Origin: Pediococcus acidilactici
GTDB lineage: Bacteria > Bacillota > Bacilli > Lactobacillales > Lactobacillaceae
NCBI GenBank assembly: GCA_024970065.1
Contig: CP103908.1
Location: forward strand, 434,001 to 498,000
Direction of reading: 5' to 3'
Length of the DNA: 64,000 nucleotides
Below, piece by piece: positions 35,438 through 45,969 of this stretch (positions are counted from its first letter, which is position 1; each line of letters begins with the position of its first letter). The notes under the pieces were generated by a model that was not told where the DNA came from, ran no database searches, and was given only the letters and a program-made list of their open reading frames with translations. A program made the translations under genes and the position numbers.

Positions 35438-38281
35438 TTGGTAAATGATAAGATTATCATTCACGGTGCGCGAGCACATAATTTAAAAAATATTGACGTT
35501 ACCATTCCCAAAAATAAATTGGTGGTGGTGACTGGTTTATCTGGTTCAGGAAAGAGTTCACTTGCTTTTGATACGCTGTATGCGGAAGGCCAGCGCCGTT
35601 ACGTGGAAAGTTTGTCGGCGTACGCCCGGCAATTTTTGGGGCAAATGGACAAGCCTGACGTGGATTCGATTGACGGGTTGAGTCCGGCAATTTCAATCGA
35701 CCAAAAAACCACTTCGAAGAACCCCCGCTCTACGGTGGGAACCGTCACGGAAATTAACGACTATCTGCGCTTACTCTGGGCGCGGGTGGGGACTCCCGTC
35801 TGTCCAAACGATGGGACGATCATTACCAGCCAAACGGTTGAACAAATGGTGGATCGGGTCATGGAACTTCCTGAACGAACTAAAGTACAAATCATCTCCC
35901 CAATTGTGCGCGCTAAAAAGGGCCAACATAAAAAAGTGTTCGCTAGCATTAAGCGGGAAGGCTTTGTGCGGGTGCGGGTCGATGGTGAAACCATGGACGT
36001 AGAAGAAGTCCCGGAACTAGAAAAGAGCAAAGCGCACTCCATCGACGTGGTGATTGATCGCGTGGTGGTTAAGGAAGGAATCCATTCGCGGCTCTTTGAT
36101 TCATTTGAAGCAGCGTTACGGCTAAGCAAGGGATACGCAACTGCCGACGTAATTGGGGGCGACCCGATTTTATTTTCGGAACATTACGCATGTCCAATTT
36201 GCGGCTTTACGGTTGGTGAATTAGAACCCCGGTTGTTCTCATTCAACGCTCCGTTTGGTGCCTGCCCCGATTGTGACGGACTCGGAGTTAAGCTAGAAGT
36301 CGATATGGACTTAGTGGTTCCGGACCAAGACAAAACGTTGCGGGAAGGGGCTTTGGCTCCTTGGAACCCAATTAGTTCCCAATATTATCCAAAATTACTG
36401 GAACAGGCGGCGGAAAGTTTTGGAATTGACATGGATACGCCGTTTAAAGATTTACCTAAGGCAGACCAGCAGCTAATCCTATACGGCTCCAAGGGAAAAC
36501 AATTCCATTTTCACTATGAAAATGACTTTGGAGGCGTTCGGGACGTTGATACCGAGTTCGAAGGAGTTATCAACAACATTAACCGCCGTTACCAGGAAAC
36601 TAATAGCGACTTTACGCGTGACCAAATGCGGTCGTACATGCGCGAATTAACTTGCCAAACTTGCCATGGTTACCGACTTAATCGGAAGGCGCGAGCAGTT
36701 AAGATTGCCGGGCAACACATCGGCGAAGTTTCTGATTTACCAATTGACCGTTGCAGTGCCTTTTTTGAAAAACTGCATTTTTCAGAACAGGATACCGTCA
36801 TTGCGACACCAATCTTGAAGGAAATTCGGGATCGACTAAACTTCCTACGGAACGTTGGGTTGGAATATTTGACCTTAAGCCGGTCGGCGCGGACCCTTTC
36901 CGGGGGTGAAGCACAACGAATTCGTTTGGCGACCCAAATTGGCTCGAATTTATCCGGAGTGCTATATATCTTGGATGAACCTTCAATTGGGTTACATCAA
37001 CGTGATAATGATCGCTTGATTAGTTCTTTGAAAAAGATGCGGGATCTGGGAAATACGTTAATTGTTGTAGAACACGACGAAGATACCATGCGGGCGGCGG
37101 ACTATTTAATTGATATTGGTCCGGGCGCCGGAGAAAATGGTGGCGAAGTAATGGCTGCCGGTACCCCTAAACAAGTTGAACGTAGTCGTAAATCACTTAC
37201 CGGACAGTATTTAGCTGGTAAGAAGTCGATTCCGGTACCTACTGAACGGCGGGATGGCAACGGCTTGGCGATCCAACTAAAGGGTGTGCAAGAAAACAAC
37301 TTGAAAAACATCGACGTGAAATTTCCGTTAGGGAAGTTTATCGCCGTTACCGGTGTGTCAGGATCTGGCAAGTCTACCTTGGTAAACATGGTGTTGAAAC
37401 GAGTTTTGGCACAAAAACTTAACCGGAATTCGGAAAAGCCAGGGAAGTATAAGTCGGTTAGCGGGATCAAGAACATTGAAAAGGTTATTAACATTGACCA
37501 AACCCCAATCGGACGGACTCCCCGGAGCAATCCGGCAACTTACACAAGTGTGTTTGACGATATTCGGGGACTCTTTGCGCAAACTAACGAAGCTAAGCTA
37601 CGTGGATACACGAAGGGCCGCTTTAGTTTTAACGTAAAGGGCGGTCGTTGTGAGGCATGTAAGGGTGACGGGATTCTGAAGATCGAAATGAATTTCCTGC
37701 CGGACGTTTACGTTCCTTGTGAAGTATGTCATGGAACCCGGTACAACTCTGAAACCCTAGAAGTTAAGTACAAGGGCAAGAACATTGCGGAAGTTTTGGA
37801 TATGACCGTTGAAGAAGCCGCTAAGTTCTTTGCTCCAATTCCTAAAATTGCGCGGAAGCTTCAAACCATCATTGACGTTGGGTTAGGATACGTGCACTTA
37901 GGGCAATCCGCAACCACCCTTTCCGGGGGCGAAGCGCAACGGATGAAGTTAGCTGCTGAATTGCATAAAAAAGCTAACGGAAAGAACTTCTATATTTTAG
38001 ATGAACCAACCACCGGATTGCATACCGATGACATCAAGCGGTTGTTAGATGTTTTGCAGCGTTTGGTGGATAACGGCAACACCGTTTTAGTAATTGAACA
38101 TAATTTAGACGTTATTAAAACGGCAGATCACCTAATTGATTTAGGACCAGAAGGCGGCGACGGTGGCGGACAAATCGTAGCTACCGGAACTCCCGAAGAA
38201 ATTGCGGAAGTGGCCGAAAGCTATACGGGTCAATATTTGAAACCTGTTTTAGAACGAGATCGCAAGTTACAGAAAAATTAA
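35438..38281 (+). CDS. uvrA: Excinuclease ABC subunit A
   Basis: A 947-aa ABC-type damage sensor with two ATPase modules: Walker [10 protein letters not shown] near 31 and GVSGSGKST near 640, signatures [12 protein letters not shown] and [12 protein letters not shown], and zinc modules CPICGF..CPDCDG and [14 protein letters not shown]. UvrA dimers locate bulky lesions and load UvrB. The start is TTG 35438 with AGGAGG seven bases upstream. A strong terminator closes the uvrBA operon. Confidence 0.98.
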   Translation: MVNDKIIIHGARAHNLKNIDVTIPKNKLVVVTGLSGSGKSSLAFDTLYAEGQRRYVESLSAYARQFLGQMDKPDVDSIDGLSPAISIDQKTTSKNPRSTVGTVTEINDYLRLLWARVGTPVCPNDGTIITSQTVEQMVDRVMELPERTKVQIISPIVRAKKGQHKKVFASIKREGFVRVRVDGETMDVEEVPELEKSKAHSIDVVIDRVVVKEGIHSRLFDSFEAALRLSKGYATADVIGGDPILFSEHYACPICGFTVGELEPRLFSFNAPFGACPDCDGLGVKLEVDMDLVVPDQDKTLREGALAPWNPISSQYYPKLLEQAAESFGIDMDTPFKDLPKADQQLILYGSKGKQFHFHYENDFGGVRDVDTEFEGVINNINRRYQETNSDFTRDQMRSYMRELTCQTCHGYRLNRKARAVKIAGQHIGEVSDLPIDRCSAFFEKLHFSEQDTVIATPILKEIRDRLNFLRNVGLEYLTLSRSARTLSGGEAQRIRLATQIGSNLSGVLYILDEPSIGLHQRDNDRLISSLKKMRDLGNTLIVVEHDEDTMRAADYLIDIGPGAGENGGEVMAAGTPKQVERSRKSLTGQYLAGKKSIPVPTERRDGNGLAIQLKGVQENNLKNIDVKFPLGKFIAVTGVSGSGKSTLVNMVLKRVLAQKLNRNSEKPGKYKSVSGIKNIEKVINIDQTPIGRTPRSNPATYTSVFDDIRGLFAQTNEAKLRGYTKGRFSFNVKGGRCEACKGDGILKIEMNFLPDVYVPCEVCHGTRYNSETLEVKYKGKNIAEVLDMTVEEAAKFFAPIPKIARKLQTIIDVGLGYVHLGQSATTLSGGEAQRMKLAAELHKKANGKNFYILDEPTTGLHTDDIKRLLDVLQRLVDNGNTVLVIEHNLDVIKTADHLIDLGPEGGDGGGQIVATGTPEEIAEVAESYTGQYLKPVLERDRKLQKN

Positions 38282-38295
38282 TTTTATCAAATCTT

Positions 38296-38339
38296 AAGCG
38301 GAAATGAGACCATTTGATTGGTTAGGTTTCCGCTTTTTT
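38296..38339 (+). terminator. uvrBA terminator
   Basis: AAGCGGAAA / TTTCCGCTT around a 22-base loop, then T6. Confidence 0.9.
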
Positions 38340-38467
38340 AGTAGTATCCCGGGGGATTTTGACGATGGTTTTTGGTGGTCGTCAAGTTTTCGTGGTATCA
38401 TTTAAAAAATGACACGCCCGGATGTGTTATACTGAGAAAGTTGTTACCTTGGAATGGGGGAATCATT

Positions 38468-39355
38468 ATGAACGAATCATTGAAATTGGTAGTGGTAACG
38501 GGAATGAGCGGTGCCGGAAAAACCGTCGCAATGCAAAGTTTTGAAGACATGGGCTTCTTTTGCGTTGATAACATGCCGTTAGCACTGTTACCAAAGTTTT
38601 GGGAACTAATTAAAGAAAATGGCAACATCACCAAGGTTGCTTTGGCGGTTGACTTACGGTCAGACGCATTTTATGAACAAGTGATTACGATGTTGACCGA
38701 TACCCAAGCGCTTACGGGAATTAATCGGGAAATCTTATTCTTGGACGCCACTAACGAAGAGTTAATTGCGCGTTATAAAGAAACCCGACGGGCTCATCCG
38801 TTAGCAATGGACGGTCGGGTAGCGGATGGAATTCGCAAAGAACGGGAACTGCTTGCCCCAATCAAATCGGAGGCCCAACTGGTGATTGACACTAGCAAAT
38901 TAACGCCCCGTGAATTAAGAAGTAAAATTTTTAACCAATTTTCAACTAATAAGACGGTTCCGAAGTTCCACATCGAGGTCGTTTCGTTCGGGTTTAAATA
39001 CGGTTTGCCAATTGACGCTGATATCACCATGGACGTCCGTTTTTTGCCCAACCCGTATTACGTGCCTGAACTAAAAAATCAAGTGGGGACTGATCAACCA
39101 GTTTACGATTACGTAATGAATCAACCGGCAACGGAGAAATTCTACCAAGCTTATCTCAAACTGCTGATGGACATAATGCCAGGGTATCAAAAAGAGGGAA
39201 AGTCGAATTTGACAATCGCAATTGGCTGTACCGGTGGACAACATCGTTCGGTAGCAATTGCGGAGCGGTTAGGAAATGACTTAGCTAAACACTACGTTAC
39301 TCACATTTCTCATCGAGATGTAAATAAGCGAAAGGAAACGGTAAATCGCTCATGA
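38468..39355 (+). CDS. rapZ: RNase adapter / nucleotide-binding protein RapZ (YvcJ)
   Basis: A 295-aa P-loop protein with Walker A GMSGAGKT near 13 and the C-terminal motif [16 protein letters not shown] typical of the RapZ/YvcJ family. In Gram-negatives RapZ controls GlmZ and glucosamine-6-phosphate synthase; in Firmicutes it binds nucleotides and its RNA role is unclear. ATG 38468 follows GGGGGAAT; the frame is open upstream to 38372 without a ribosome site. A TATACT -10 (with TG) lies at about 38429. It overlaps yvcK by 4 bp. Confidence 0.94.
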   Translation: MNESLKLVVVTGMSGAGKTVAMQSFEDMGFFCVDNMPLALLPKFWELIKENGNITKVALAVDLRSDAFYEQVITMLTDTQALTGINREILFLDATNEELIARYKETRRAHPLAMDGRVADGIRKERELLAPIKSEAQLVIDTSKLTPRELRSKIFNQFSTNKTVPKFHIEVVSFGFKYGLPIDADITMDVRFLPNPYYVPELKNQVGTDQPVYDYVMNQPATEKFYQAYLKLLMDIMPGYQKEGKSNLTIAIGCTGGQHRSVAIAERLGNDLAKHYVTHISHRDVNKRKETVNRS

Positions 39356-40353
39356 GTAAAATCAAAGGACCTAAGATTGTGGTAATTGGGGGCGGCACTG
39401 GTCTTCCGGTTATCTTAAACGAGTTACACAAGCGCAGTGCGGACGTGACCGCCATCGTAACGGTGGCGGATGACGGAGGTTCGTCAGGAATTATCCGGGA
39501 TTACGTCAACGTCGTTCCGCCGGGGGACATCAGAAACGTTATGGTGGCTTTGTCGGATATGGCGCCGGAACTCAAGGATATTTTCCAATACCGCTTTAAA
39601 AGCGAGGATAACTTCCTTGCTGGTCATGCGATTGGTAACTTAATTATTGCCGCACTTTCTGAAATGCGGGGCGGAATTGACCCGGCAATTCGGGAATTGT
39701 CGCAAATGCTTCAAATCGACGGGCATATTTATCCGGCAAGCGCAGAACCTTTAGTGCTGCACGCTAAATTTACGGATGGTACTAGCTTAGCGGGTGAATC
39801 AGAAATTACCGCGGCACACAAAGATGTTAAACAAGTATGGGTCGAAAACAACCCTTGGAGTGAACATAAAAAACCACGTGCAGTGCCCGAAGCCTTGGAA
39901 GCTATCGAAGCGGCTGACGAAATTATTTTGGGCCCGGGGAGTTTGTTTACCAGCATTTTGCCTAATTTAATGATTGAAGACATTCGCAAAGCGGTTCTGG
40001 CGACCCAGGCGGAGATCGTCTATATTTGTAATATTATGACCCAGAAGGGTGAAACCATTGGCTTTACCGATGCCGACCACGTGCGCGTGCTGAACCAACA
40101 TTTGGGCCGAAACTTTGTCGACACCGTGTTAGTCAACACTGAAAAAGTTCCCGAATCTTACATGGATTTCAACCGGTATGACGAGGTTTCACGGCAAGTA
40201 ATTCACAATTTCAAGGGATTACGGGAACAAGGTGTGCGGGTAATTTCGGATAACTTTTTGAAATTACGCGACGGCGGCGCTTTCCACGATGGTGAAAAAG
40301 TGGTCGACGAGTTAATGCACATCTGCAGTACCCCAATTAAGAAACAAGCATAG
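39352..40353 (+). CDS. yvcK: Gluconeogenesis factor YvcK
   Basis: A 333-aa CofD-like protein with the N-terminal nucleotide-binding stretch [30 protein letters not shown] and [12 protein letters not shown]. YvcK binds UDP-sugars and is needed for peptidoglycan synthesis and cell shape on gluconeogenic carbon. The start overlaps rapZ and whiA follows 11 bp later, the conserved rapZ-yvcK-whiA cluster. Confidence 0.95.
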   Translation: MSKIKGPKIVVIGGGTGLPVILNELHKRSADVTAIVTVADDGGSSGIIRDYVNVVPPGDIRNVMVALSDMAPELKDIFQYRFKSEDNFLAGHAIGNLIIAALSEMRGGIDPAIRELSQMLQIDGHIYPASAEPLVLHAKFTDGTSLAGESEITAAHKDVKQVWVENNPWSEHKKPRAVPEALEAIEAADEIILGPGSLFTSILPNLMIEDIRKAVLATQAEIVYICNIMTQKGETIGFTDADHVRVLNQHLGRNFVDTVLVNTEKVPESYMDFNRYDEVSRQVIHNFKGLREQGVRVISDNFLKLRDGGAFHDGEKVVDELMHICSTPIKKQA

Positions 40354-40364
40354 GAGGTGCGATC

Positions 40365-41294
40365 GTGTCTTATGCCAGCGAAGTAAAAAAAGAGCTGACT
40401 AGTTTAGAAGTCCACGAACATAACGCGAAAGCCGAATTAATGGCGTTGATTCGTATGAACGGTTCGATTGGGATCAACAATCGACAACTAGTGCTTAACA
40501 CCCAAACGGAGAATCCGGCCATTGCACGGCGGATTTATTCCTTACTAAAAAATTTCTATCACTTAGAAGCAGAGTTAAGCGTGCGCCGAAAAATGAAGTT
40601 GAAGAAAAACAACCTATACATCGTTCGTTTACGGACGGGGGCACAGCAATTACTTAACGATTTATCAATTTTAAAGGACGATTTTCAAATCAATGAAACT
40701 GTTCCAGAAGGCCTTTTAGCGACGGAATCGGAGTTACGATCCTATTTGCGAGGCGCCTTCTTAGCCGGAGGGTCAGTTAATAATCCTGAAACCAGTCGTT
40801 ACCATTTGGAAATTTATTCGCTTTACGAAGCTCATAATCAAATGATTGCGGATTGGATTAACCAGTATCACCTTAACGCGCGGACTACGGAGCGCCGAAG
40901 TGGTTACATTGTTTACCTGAAGGAAGCTGAACACATTGCGGATTTTCTTCAGCTAATTGGCGCGACTAATTCCATGTTGAAATTTGAAGACGTGCGGATT
41001 ATGCGGGATATGCGTAATTCGGTTAACCGTTTGGTAAATTGCGAGAACGCCAACATGAACAAAGTGGCGAACGCTTCGATGAAGCAAATCAATAACATCC
41101 AATACATTGACGAAGTAGTGGGACTCGATGAGTTGCCACCCAAGCTTCGGGACATTGCCAAAACACGCTTAGCTCATCGGGAAGTTAGTCTGAAGGAGCT
41201 TGGTGAATTAGTACCTGGTGGACCGATTTCTAAATCGGGGGTCAACCACCGCTTACGAAAAATTAACCAGTACGCAGAAAAGTTGCGTGCGTAA
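40365..41294 (+). CDS. whiA: DNA-binding protein WhiA
   Basis: A 309-aa protein with an N-terminal LAGLIDADG-homing-endonuclease-like fold (about 1-200) and a C-terminal helix-turn-helix ([22 protein letters not shown]). Firmicute WhiA affects cell division and chromosome segregation. GTG 40365 with AGGAGGTG before it. Its terminator is 80 bp downstream. Confidence 0.96.
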   Translation: MSYASEVKKELTSLEVHEHNAKAELMALIRMNGSIGINNRQLVLNTQTENPAIARRIYSLLKNFYHLEAELSVRRKMKLKKNNLYIVRLRTGAQQLLNDLSILKDDFQINETVPEGLLATESELRSYLRGAFLAGGSVNNPETSRYHLEIYSLYEAHNQMIADWINQYHLNARTTERRSGYIVYLKEAEHIADFLQLIGATNSMLKFEDVRIMRDMRNSVNRLVNCENANMNKVANASMKQINNIQYIDEVVGLDELPPKLRDIAKTRLAHREVSLKELGELVPGGPISKSGVNHRLRKINQYAEKLRA

Positions 41295-41372
41295 AGATTT
41301 TTGCTGGTAAAAGTATCAATTAACAATCTTTGCATTGTTTAATAGAAGGACAATGAATATACAGATGCTTGA

Positions 41373-41419
41373 AATCTGTGCAGAATGGCAGAAAAACTGC
41401 TAACTGCGCGGATTTTTTT
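41373..41419 (+). terminator. rapZ-yvcK-whiA terminator
   Basis: AATCTGTGCAG pairs with CTGCGCGGATT (two G.T); an inner stem GGCAG / CTGC forms in the loop; T7 follows. Confidence 0.88.
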
Positions 41420-41562
41420 ATTTAGGTCAAAATGTGTCAAAAGCGCTACACTACGGACTTTGTAACTATACTGTAAAACGCTTTAAGAAGCAGATGTGCT
41501 ATTCTTAAGGGGATATATAAATCAACGCCGAAAAGGTTTGGATATAGGAGAGTAGTTAATAT

Positions 41563-44391
41563 ATGGAAATCAAAAAGCATTATAAGATGTTTAAGTCGGG
41601 GAAGAAGTGGGCATTTGCAAGTATTGCTACAGCTAGTTTGGGTTTGGTAGCGCTCAATACTAATGCTGAAAAGGCACATGCGGATAGTGATGCGCAAGCC
41701 AACACTAATTCCGCTAGCCAGCTTGATCAACAGACCAAGACGGCCCCGGTCAACGAAAAGCAAGTTACGTTGGCAAAGCCGGCAACTGTTAAGGCTAGTT
41801 CAGCTGCTGTTCAATCAGCAGCTCCTGCTAAGAGTGCGGCTCAATCCGCTGCTAAGAGCAACGTAGATAGTGCTGCTGCTAAGCCAGCACCACACTCTGA
41901 TGCAGTGAAGGTAGAGACTAAAGCAACTACTTCTTCAGCGGCACAACCAGCTAAAGCGGCTAAAAAGGCTGTATCTAGTGCAGCTAAAGAAGTTCCTGCT
42001 TCTTCAGCAGCCAAAAAAACGGTGGCAACCAGCGCAAACGTAGCTAGTTCGGCAGCTCCAAGCTCGGCAGCAAGTAAAAAAGCAGTTTCAACAACTGTGC
42101 AATCGAGTGCTGCAAAGCAAACAACTTCTTCAGCAGCGCAAGTAAACGCAAGTTCGGCAGCTGCTAAGTTTGCGGTTGATTCTAGTGCAGTTTCTCAAGC
42201 TGCTCAAAAAGATGCTAAGACAACTAAAACGGCTGAAAAGAAGAATGACAATTCTTCAAAGAATTACACAATCGATAATACATATCGGTTAGCTGAAAAC
42301 GAAGGTAGTGACCAAAAGACTAACAATAAGATTATTGTTGCTCACGCCGTTGGTCAATATTCATCTGCGCGCGACGTTGCTATTTACGAAAAACGTGAAT
42401 GGGATAGTAGTGAAACCTACGTACAATACATCGTCGGTGATGGTGGACGGGTATACGCCGTGGGTGACGAAGGATACGTTGCTTGGGGTGCTGGTAAATG
42501 GGCTAACGAAAATGCTCCTGTTCAAGTCGAATTAGCGCAAACTTACTCAGATAGCCAATTCAAGAAGGATTACGAGACTTACGTTAACTTACTCCGGGAC
42601 TCTGCAAAGAAATGGAACATTCCAACCACGTTAGATAGTGACGAATACACTGGAATCAAGTCTCACGTTTGGGTTACCGAACACGTTTGGGGCAACCACG
42701 TGGACCCATACGGTTACTTAGGCACTCACGGAATTACTAAGGAACAATTTGCACATGATTTGGCTTACGGCTTTGGTGATGACAATGCTGCCAACGATAA
42801 CAATGGTCAAAATAACCACCAAAACGATAACCAAAATAATAACCACCAAAACAACAATCACCAAAATGACTCTAATAACAATAACCATGGTGACCAAAAC
42901 AAGCAAACTTACCACGTTGGTGATAAGGTAACCATCAAGAATGGTGCATCCCACTGGGCAACTGGTCAGTCGATTTACAATGATGTCAAGGGTCATACTT
43001 ACAAGATTATCCAAACTAACGGACACAAACTATTGTTAGATCAAGTTATTAGCTGGATCAACGATAGCGACGTTTACATGGCGGGCTCTAATTCAGGTTC
43101 CTCTAACGGTAACCACCACAACAATAATAACCACTCTAATAATGCAGATATTAAAGTGGGTACCGTGGTTACTATCAACAATAATGCTAGTCACTGGGCA
43201 ACTGGCCAAAGCATCTATGATGGTGTTAAAGGCAAGAGCTATAAAGTTATCCAAACCAATGGCAACCGACTCTTGTTGGATAAGGTTATCAGCTGGATTA
43301 ACAAGGGTGACGTCCATGTTCCAGGTTCTAACTCTAATAATTCAGGCAACCAAAACCACAATAACAACAACAATAATAATCATAGCAACACGGAATCCAT
43401 TCACGTGGGCTCAAAGGTTACCATCAACAACAATGCCAAACGCTGGGCAACTGGCCAAAACATCTATAGCGGTGTAAAGGGCAAAACTTACACAGTTATT
43501 CAAATGAACGGTAGCCGGCTATTATTGGATAAGGTTATTAGTTGGATCAATAAGGGTGACGTTCACCTTCCTGGTTCATCAAATGGTTCACAAAATAACA
43601 ACCATAATAACAATAATAATGCCAATAATAACGACGGTACGATCCGGGTTGGTACAAACGTAACCATTAAGCAAACCGCAAAACGTTGGGCAACTGGTCA
43701 AAACATTTACAATGGTGTAAAGGGGAAGACTTACAAAGTTATCCAAATCAACGGCAACCGGCTCTTGTTAGACCGGGTTATTAGTTGGATCAATAAGGGT
43801 GACGTATACGTACCTGGCGCATCTAACAACAATGGCAATAATAACAATCATAACAACAACCAAAATAACAATGCGGGTAACTACCACTTCACTAACCAAC
43901 ACTGGACTGCTGCCCAAACTAACTTTGTTAACGGCATCGTGGCGGACGTAATGAGCGTTTGCCAAAGCAATAACTTGTACGCTTCCGTTGCAATGGCACA
44001 AGCAGTTGTTGAAAGTGCGTATGGTTCTTCCACATTAGCACAGGAAGCACACAACCTCTTTGGAATTAAAGCGGATAGCACTTGGCATGGTGCAACTTAC
44101 ACCAAGAACACCCAAGAAGTTATTAACGGTCGGACAGTAACTATTTCAGCTGCATTTAGAAAATACGATTCATTTAAAGACTCAATTGCAGACTACGCTA
44201 AGAAGTTAGAATCGCGGCCACAATACGCCAACGCCTTTTCTAACCACGCACATAATTACGTTGAATCAGTTAAGGCAATCAAAGCTGGCGGTTACGCAAC
44301 TGCACCTACTTACGTAAGCAGCATTGTTAATTGCATTAATAACTACGGTTTCTACAAATTAGACGGCTTGAACTCAGCAATTTCGTTGTAA
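41563..44391 (+). CDS. Secreted bifunctional autolysin (amidase + glucosaminidase)
   Basis: A 942-aa exported wall hydrolase. Residues 5-16 form a KxYKxGKxW-type signal start (YKMFKSGKKW), with likely cleavage after AHA at 40. A long Ala/Ser/Lys-rich low-complexity stretch (about 41-225) precedes an amidase-2 (PGRP-like) domain (about 235-405; IIVAHAVGQY, HVWVTEHVWGNHVDPYGYL). Four SH3-like repeats (about 451-752, each with WATGQ.IY..VKG and LLLD.VISWI) are joined by Asn/His-rich linkers. A C-terminal GH73 glucosaminidase (about 785-942) carries AQAVVESAYGSSTLAQ. It probably cuts both the stem-peptide and glycan bonds at division. Order and content resemble Atl-type autolysins with wall-binding repeats in the middle. 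GGAGAG lies nine bases before ATG 41563. Confidence 0.9.
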   Translation: MEIKKHYKMFKSGKKWAFASIATASLGLVALNTNAEKAHADSDAQANTNSASQLDQQTKTAPVNEKQVTLAKPATVKASSAAVQSAAPAKSAAQSAAKSNVDSAAAKPAPHSDAVKVETKATTSSAAQPAKAAKKAVSSAAKEVPASSAAKKTVATSANVASSAAPSSAASKKAVSTTVQSSAAKQTTSSAAQVNASSAAAKFAVDSSAVSQAAQKDAKTTKTAEKKNDNSSKNYTIDNTYRLAENEGSDQKTNNKIIVAHAVGQYSSARDVAIYEKREWDSSETYVQYIVGDGGRVYAVGDEGYVAWGAGKWANENAPVQVELAQTYSDSQFKKDYETYVNLLRDSAKKWNIPTTLDSDEYTGIKSHVWVTEHVWGNHVDPYGYLGTHGITKEQFAHDLAYGFGDDNAANDNNGQNNHQNDNQNNNHQNNNHQNDSNNNNHGDQNKQTYHVGDKVTIKNGASHWATGQSIYNDVKGHTYKIIQTNGHKLLLDQVISWINDSDVYMAGSNSGSSNGNHHNNNNHSNNADIKVGTVVTINNNASHWATGQSIYDGVKGKSYKVIQTNGNRLLLDKVISWINKGDVHVPGSNSNNSGNQNHNNNNNNNHSNTESIHVGSKVTINNNAKRWATGQNIYSGVKGKTYTVIQMNGSRLLLDKVISWINKGDVHLPGSSNGSQNNNHNNNNNANNNDGTIRVGTNVTIKQTAKRWATGQNIYNGVKGKTYKVIQINGNRLLLDRVISWINKGDVYVPGASNNNGNNNNHNNNQNNNAGNYHFTNQHWTAAQTNFVNGIVADVMSVCQSNNLYASVAMAQAVVESAYGSSTLAQEAHNLFGIKADSTWHGATYTKNTQEVINGRTVTISAAFRKYDSFKDSIADYAKKLESRPQYANAFSNHAHNYVESVKAIKAGGYATAPTYVSSIVNCINNYGFYKLDGLNSAISL
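42905..43830 (+). repeat. Four in-frame SH3-like repeats with Asn-rich linkers
   Basis: Tandem coding units of about 240 bp, starting near 42916, 43153, 43402 and 43642, separated by AAT/AAC-rich stretches. The units are about 70-85 percent alike by eye, so recombination could change the copy number between strains. Confidence 0.85.
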
Positions 44392-44426
44392 TTTCTGTAG
44401 ATAAAATTTAATATAGACGTATGATC

Positions 44427-44463
44427 GAAGAGGCTGAAACGTAAAGTTACAGTCTCTTCTTTA
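44427..44463 (+). terminator. Autolysin terminator
   Basis: GAAGAGGCTG.AAC pairs with GTT.CAGTCTCTTC with one mismatch; a short TTT follows. Confidence 0.75.
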
Positions 44464-44487
44464 ATAAGCGATGGGGGTGGAACAAGA

Positions 44488-44763
44488 ATGCGGTATAAAG
44501 AGTATCAATTTGTTCAGTTATGGGACGGCCGGATGGGTACAATTACTAAAACGTTATCCAGTGGCGGTTATTTAATTGAAGATAACTTTTGGGGTTGGTT
44601 AGAAATGAAGAGTAAGGAAGACCCTGAACACTATATTTTCCCTAACGCCGACGTGGAGCGCCGTTTTTCAGCGCTAGAAGAAGAGATCGAAGGTGAAGCT
44701 CAAATGGCCGAGGAATGGTATGAGTTTCGTTACAAGGTGATGGTCAGCGCTTTAGGAAATTAA
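44488..44763 (+). CDS. Hypothetical protein, 91 aa, acidic
   Basis: A small cytosolic protein starting at ATG 44488 with GGGGGTGG ten bases upstream. I do not recognise its family. The N-terminal half (YQFVQLWDGRMGTITKTLS, then GGYLIEDNFWG) looks like a small beta-barrel, and the C-terminal half is helical and acidic (ALEEEIEGEAQMAEEW). It lies between the autolysin terminator and a bidirectional terminator facing clpP, so it is transcribed alone or by read-through. There is no signal peptide or membrane segment. The function is unknown. Confidence 0.75.
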   Translation: MRYKEYQFVQLWDGRMGTITKTLSSGGYLIEDNFWGWLEMKSKEDPEHYIFPNADVERRFSALEEEIEGEAQMAEEWYEFRYKVMVSALGN

Positions 44764-44773
44764 TTAAAGTGCA

Positions 44774-44812
44774 AAAAAAGCTTGGAAATCAATTAGATTT
44801 CCAAGCTTTTTT
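44774..44812. terminator. Bidirectional terminator between the 91-aa gene and clpP
   Basis: AAGCTTGGAAATC / GATTTCCAAGCTT, a 13-bp perfect stem with a 5-base loop and T/A tracts on both sides. Confidence 0.93.
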
Positions 44813-44829
44813 ACGTTATCAACGCTTTA

Positions 44830-45432
44830 TTACTTGCCTGATTTGAGGCTGGCGTTCTTTTCCATAATGCCGTCGATCAAACCGTAATCAACTGCATCTT
44901 GAGCAGAGAGGTAGTTATCCCGTTCGGTATCAAGGTTTATTTTTTCAAGTGGTTGACCAGAATTTTCTGCCAAGATCTTGTTCAACTCTTTCCGGGTCTT
45001 CAAGATTTGTTCAGCAGCAATTTCAATTTCGGTTTGTTGACCTTGTGCACCACCAGAAGGTTGATGAATCATTACTTCCGAGTGCGGCAAAGCAAAACGT
45101 TTGCCCTTTGTACCAGAAGAAGCCAAGACACTGGCCATTGAAGCTGCCATTCCCATTACGATGGTTTGGACGTCAGCTTTGATGAAGTTCATCGTGTCGT
45201 AGATTGCCAAACCGGCAGTAACCACCCCACCAGGAGAGTTAATGTAAAGGTAAATATCTTTTTCAGAGTCTTGTGCATCAAGGAATAGTAATTGAGAAAT
45301 GATTGAGTTAGCCAAATCATCATCAATTGGACCTGATAACATAATAATCCGATCTTTTAATAGTCGTGAATAAATATCATAAGCACGTTCGCCACGTGAT
45401 GATTGTTCAATAACGGTTGGAACCAAGTTCAT
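44830..45432 (-). CDS. clpP: ATP-dependent Clp protease proteolytic subunit
   Basis: A 200-aa serine peptidase with the complete triad: Ser98 (GMAASMAS), His123 (MIHQPSGG) and Asp172 (TERD). It forms the tetradecameric chamber used by ClpX, ClpC and ClpE. AGGAGG lies eight bases before ATG 45432. A perfect CtsR box overlaps the -35 of its promoter, and a shared terminator follows, so it is a single-gene heat-shock unit. Confidence 0.98.
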   Translation of the reverse strand: MNLVPTVIEQSSRGERAYDIYSRLLKDRIIMLSGPIDDDLANSIISQLLFLDAQDSEKDIYLYINSPGGVVTAGLAIYDTMNFIKADVQTIVMGMAASMASVLASSGTKGKRFALPHSEVMIHQPSGGAQGQQTEIEIAAEQILKTRKELNKILAENSGQPLEKINLDTERDNYLSAQDAVDYGLIDGIMEKNASLKSGK

Positions 45433-45489
45433 AACTTAGTAGCCTCCTTTTCGGATAAAGATTTAGTATTAATTACTAACCATGGCTTT

Positions 45490-45519
45490 AGTTTATCTCA
45501 TTGGTCAAAAAAGGTCAAA
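45490..45519 (-). promoter_or_regulatory. clpP promoter with CtsR operator
   Basis: The plus strand shows GGTCAAA-AAA-GGTCAAA (45503-45519), an exact fit to the CtsR heptad repeat. On the minus strand TTGACC (45513-45518) and TAAACT (45490-45495) are 17 bp apart, so CtsR would cover the -35. The rest of the 391-bp gap up to the tRNA holds only the tRNA terminator; the minus-strand frame 45679-45870 runs into the tRNA and is spurious. Confidence 0.95.
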
Positions 45520-45718
45520 TGTTTTTGCTTATTCATCTTAATTAAATACAGAAAAGTGTTGATTAGGGAATGAAAGGCTAGAACAGCTTTAAGATTGGTC
45601 AAACGAGGCTTACCAAATTCTATGGAAGAATACTAAATGCGGCTTTATCATGGATAAAGCGCTATTACTAGTATATAATCAACGTAAAAGAAGGCTTATC
45701 AAAATGGTAAGTTGTTTA

Positions 45719-45769
45719 TAAAAAAATATCCGTCGCCAGCAATCACCTAGATTACTAACGACAGATATT
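45719..45769 (-). terminator. Terminator of the tRNA-Arg transcript
   Basis: On the minus strand AATATCTGTCGT pairs with GCGACGGATATT (two G.T positions) and is followed by T5AT. It lies about 55 bases past the tRNA 3' end; a small hairpin (ATTGCGA / TCGCAAT, 45774-45791) stands in the trailer. Confidence 0.8.
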
Positions 45770-45823
45770 GAGGATTGCGATTCTTCGCAATTACGATGTT
45801 TAAAGTTCCGGAATATTAAAAAA

Positions 45824-45895
45824 TGCGCCATCGGGGAGTCGAACCCCGATCTTGAGAACCGGAATCTCACGTGCTATCCATTACACTAACGGCGC
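45824..45895 (-). tRNA. tRNA-Arg (anticodon CCG)
   Basis: A full cloverleaf on the minus strand: acceptor GCGCCGT / ATGGCGC, T-arm CGGGG-TTCGACT-CCCCG, anticodon stem TGAGA / TCTCA with loop TTCCGGT, giving anticodon CCG for the arginine codon CGG. The discriminator is A and no CCA is encoded. A promoter TTGTTT-17 bp-TAAAAT lies just upstream on the minus strand (about 45911-45939). The rpoN frame is open into the tRNA but its true start is downstream. Confidence 0.95.
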
Positions 45896-45969
45896 TTAAC
45901 AAAATAAATTTTACATTATGTCAGCAAAAAAAACAAGCTAAAAATAATAGAATTACGGAGAAAAATTTT

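Noticed and set aside
37102-37530. 142-codon frame antisense to uvrA
   Set aside because: Shadow of the uvrA reading frame without a start signal or recognisable product.
45679-45870. 63-codon minus-strand frame
   Set aside because: It begins inside the tRNA-Arg gene and crosses its terminator.
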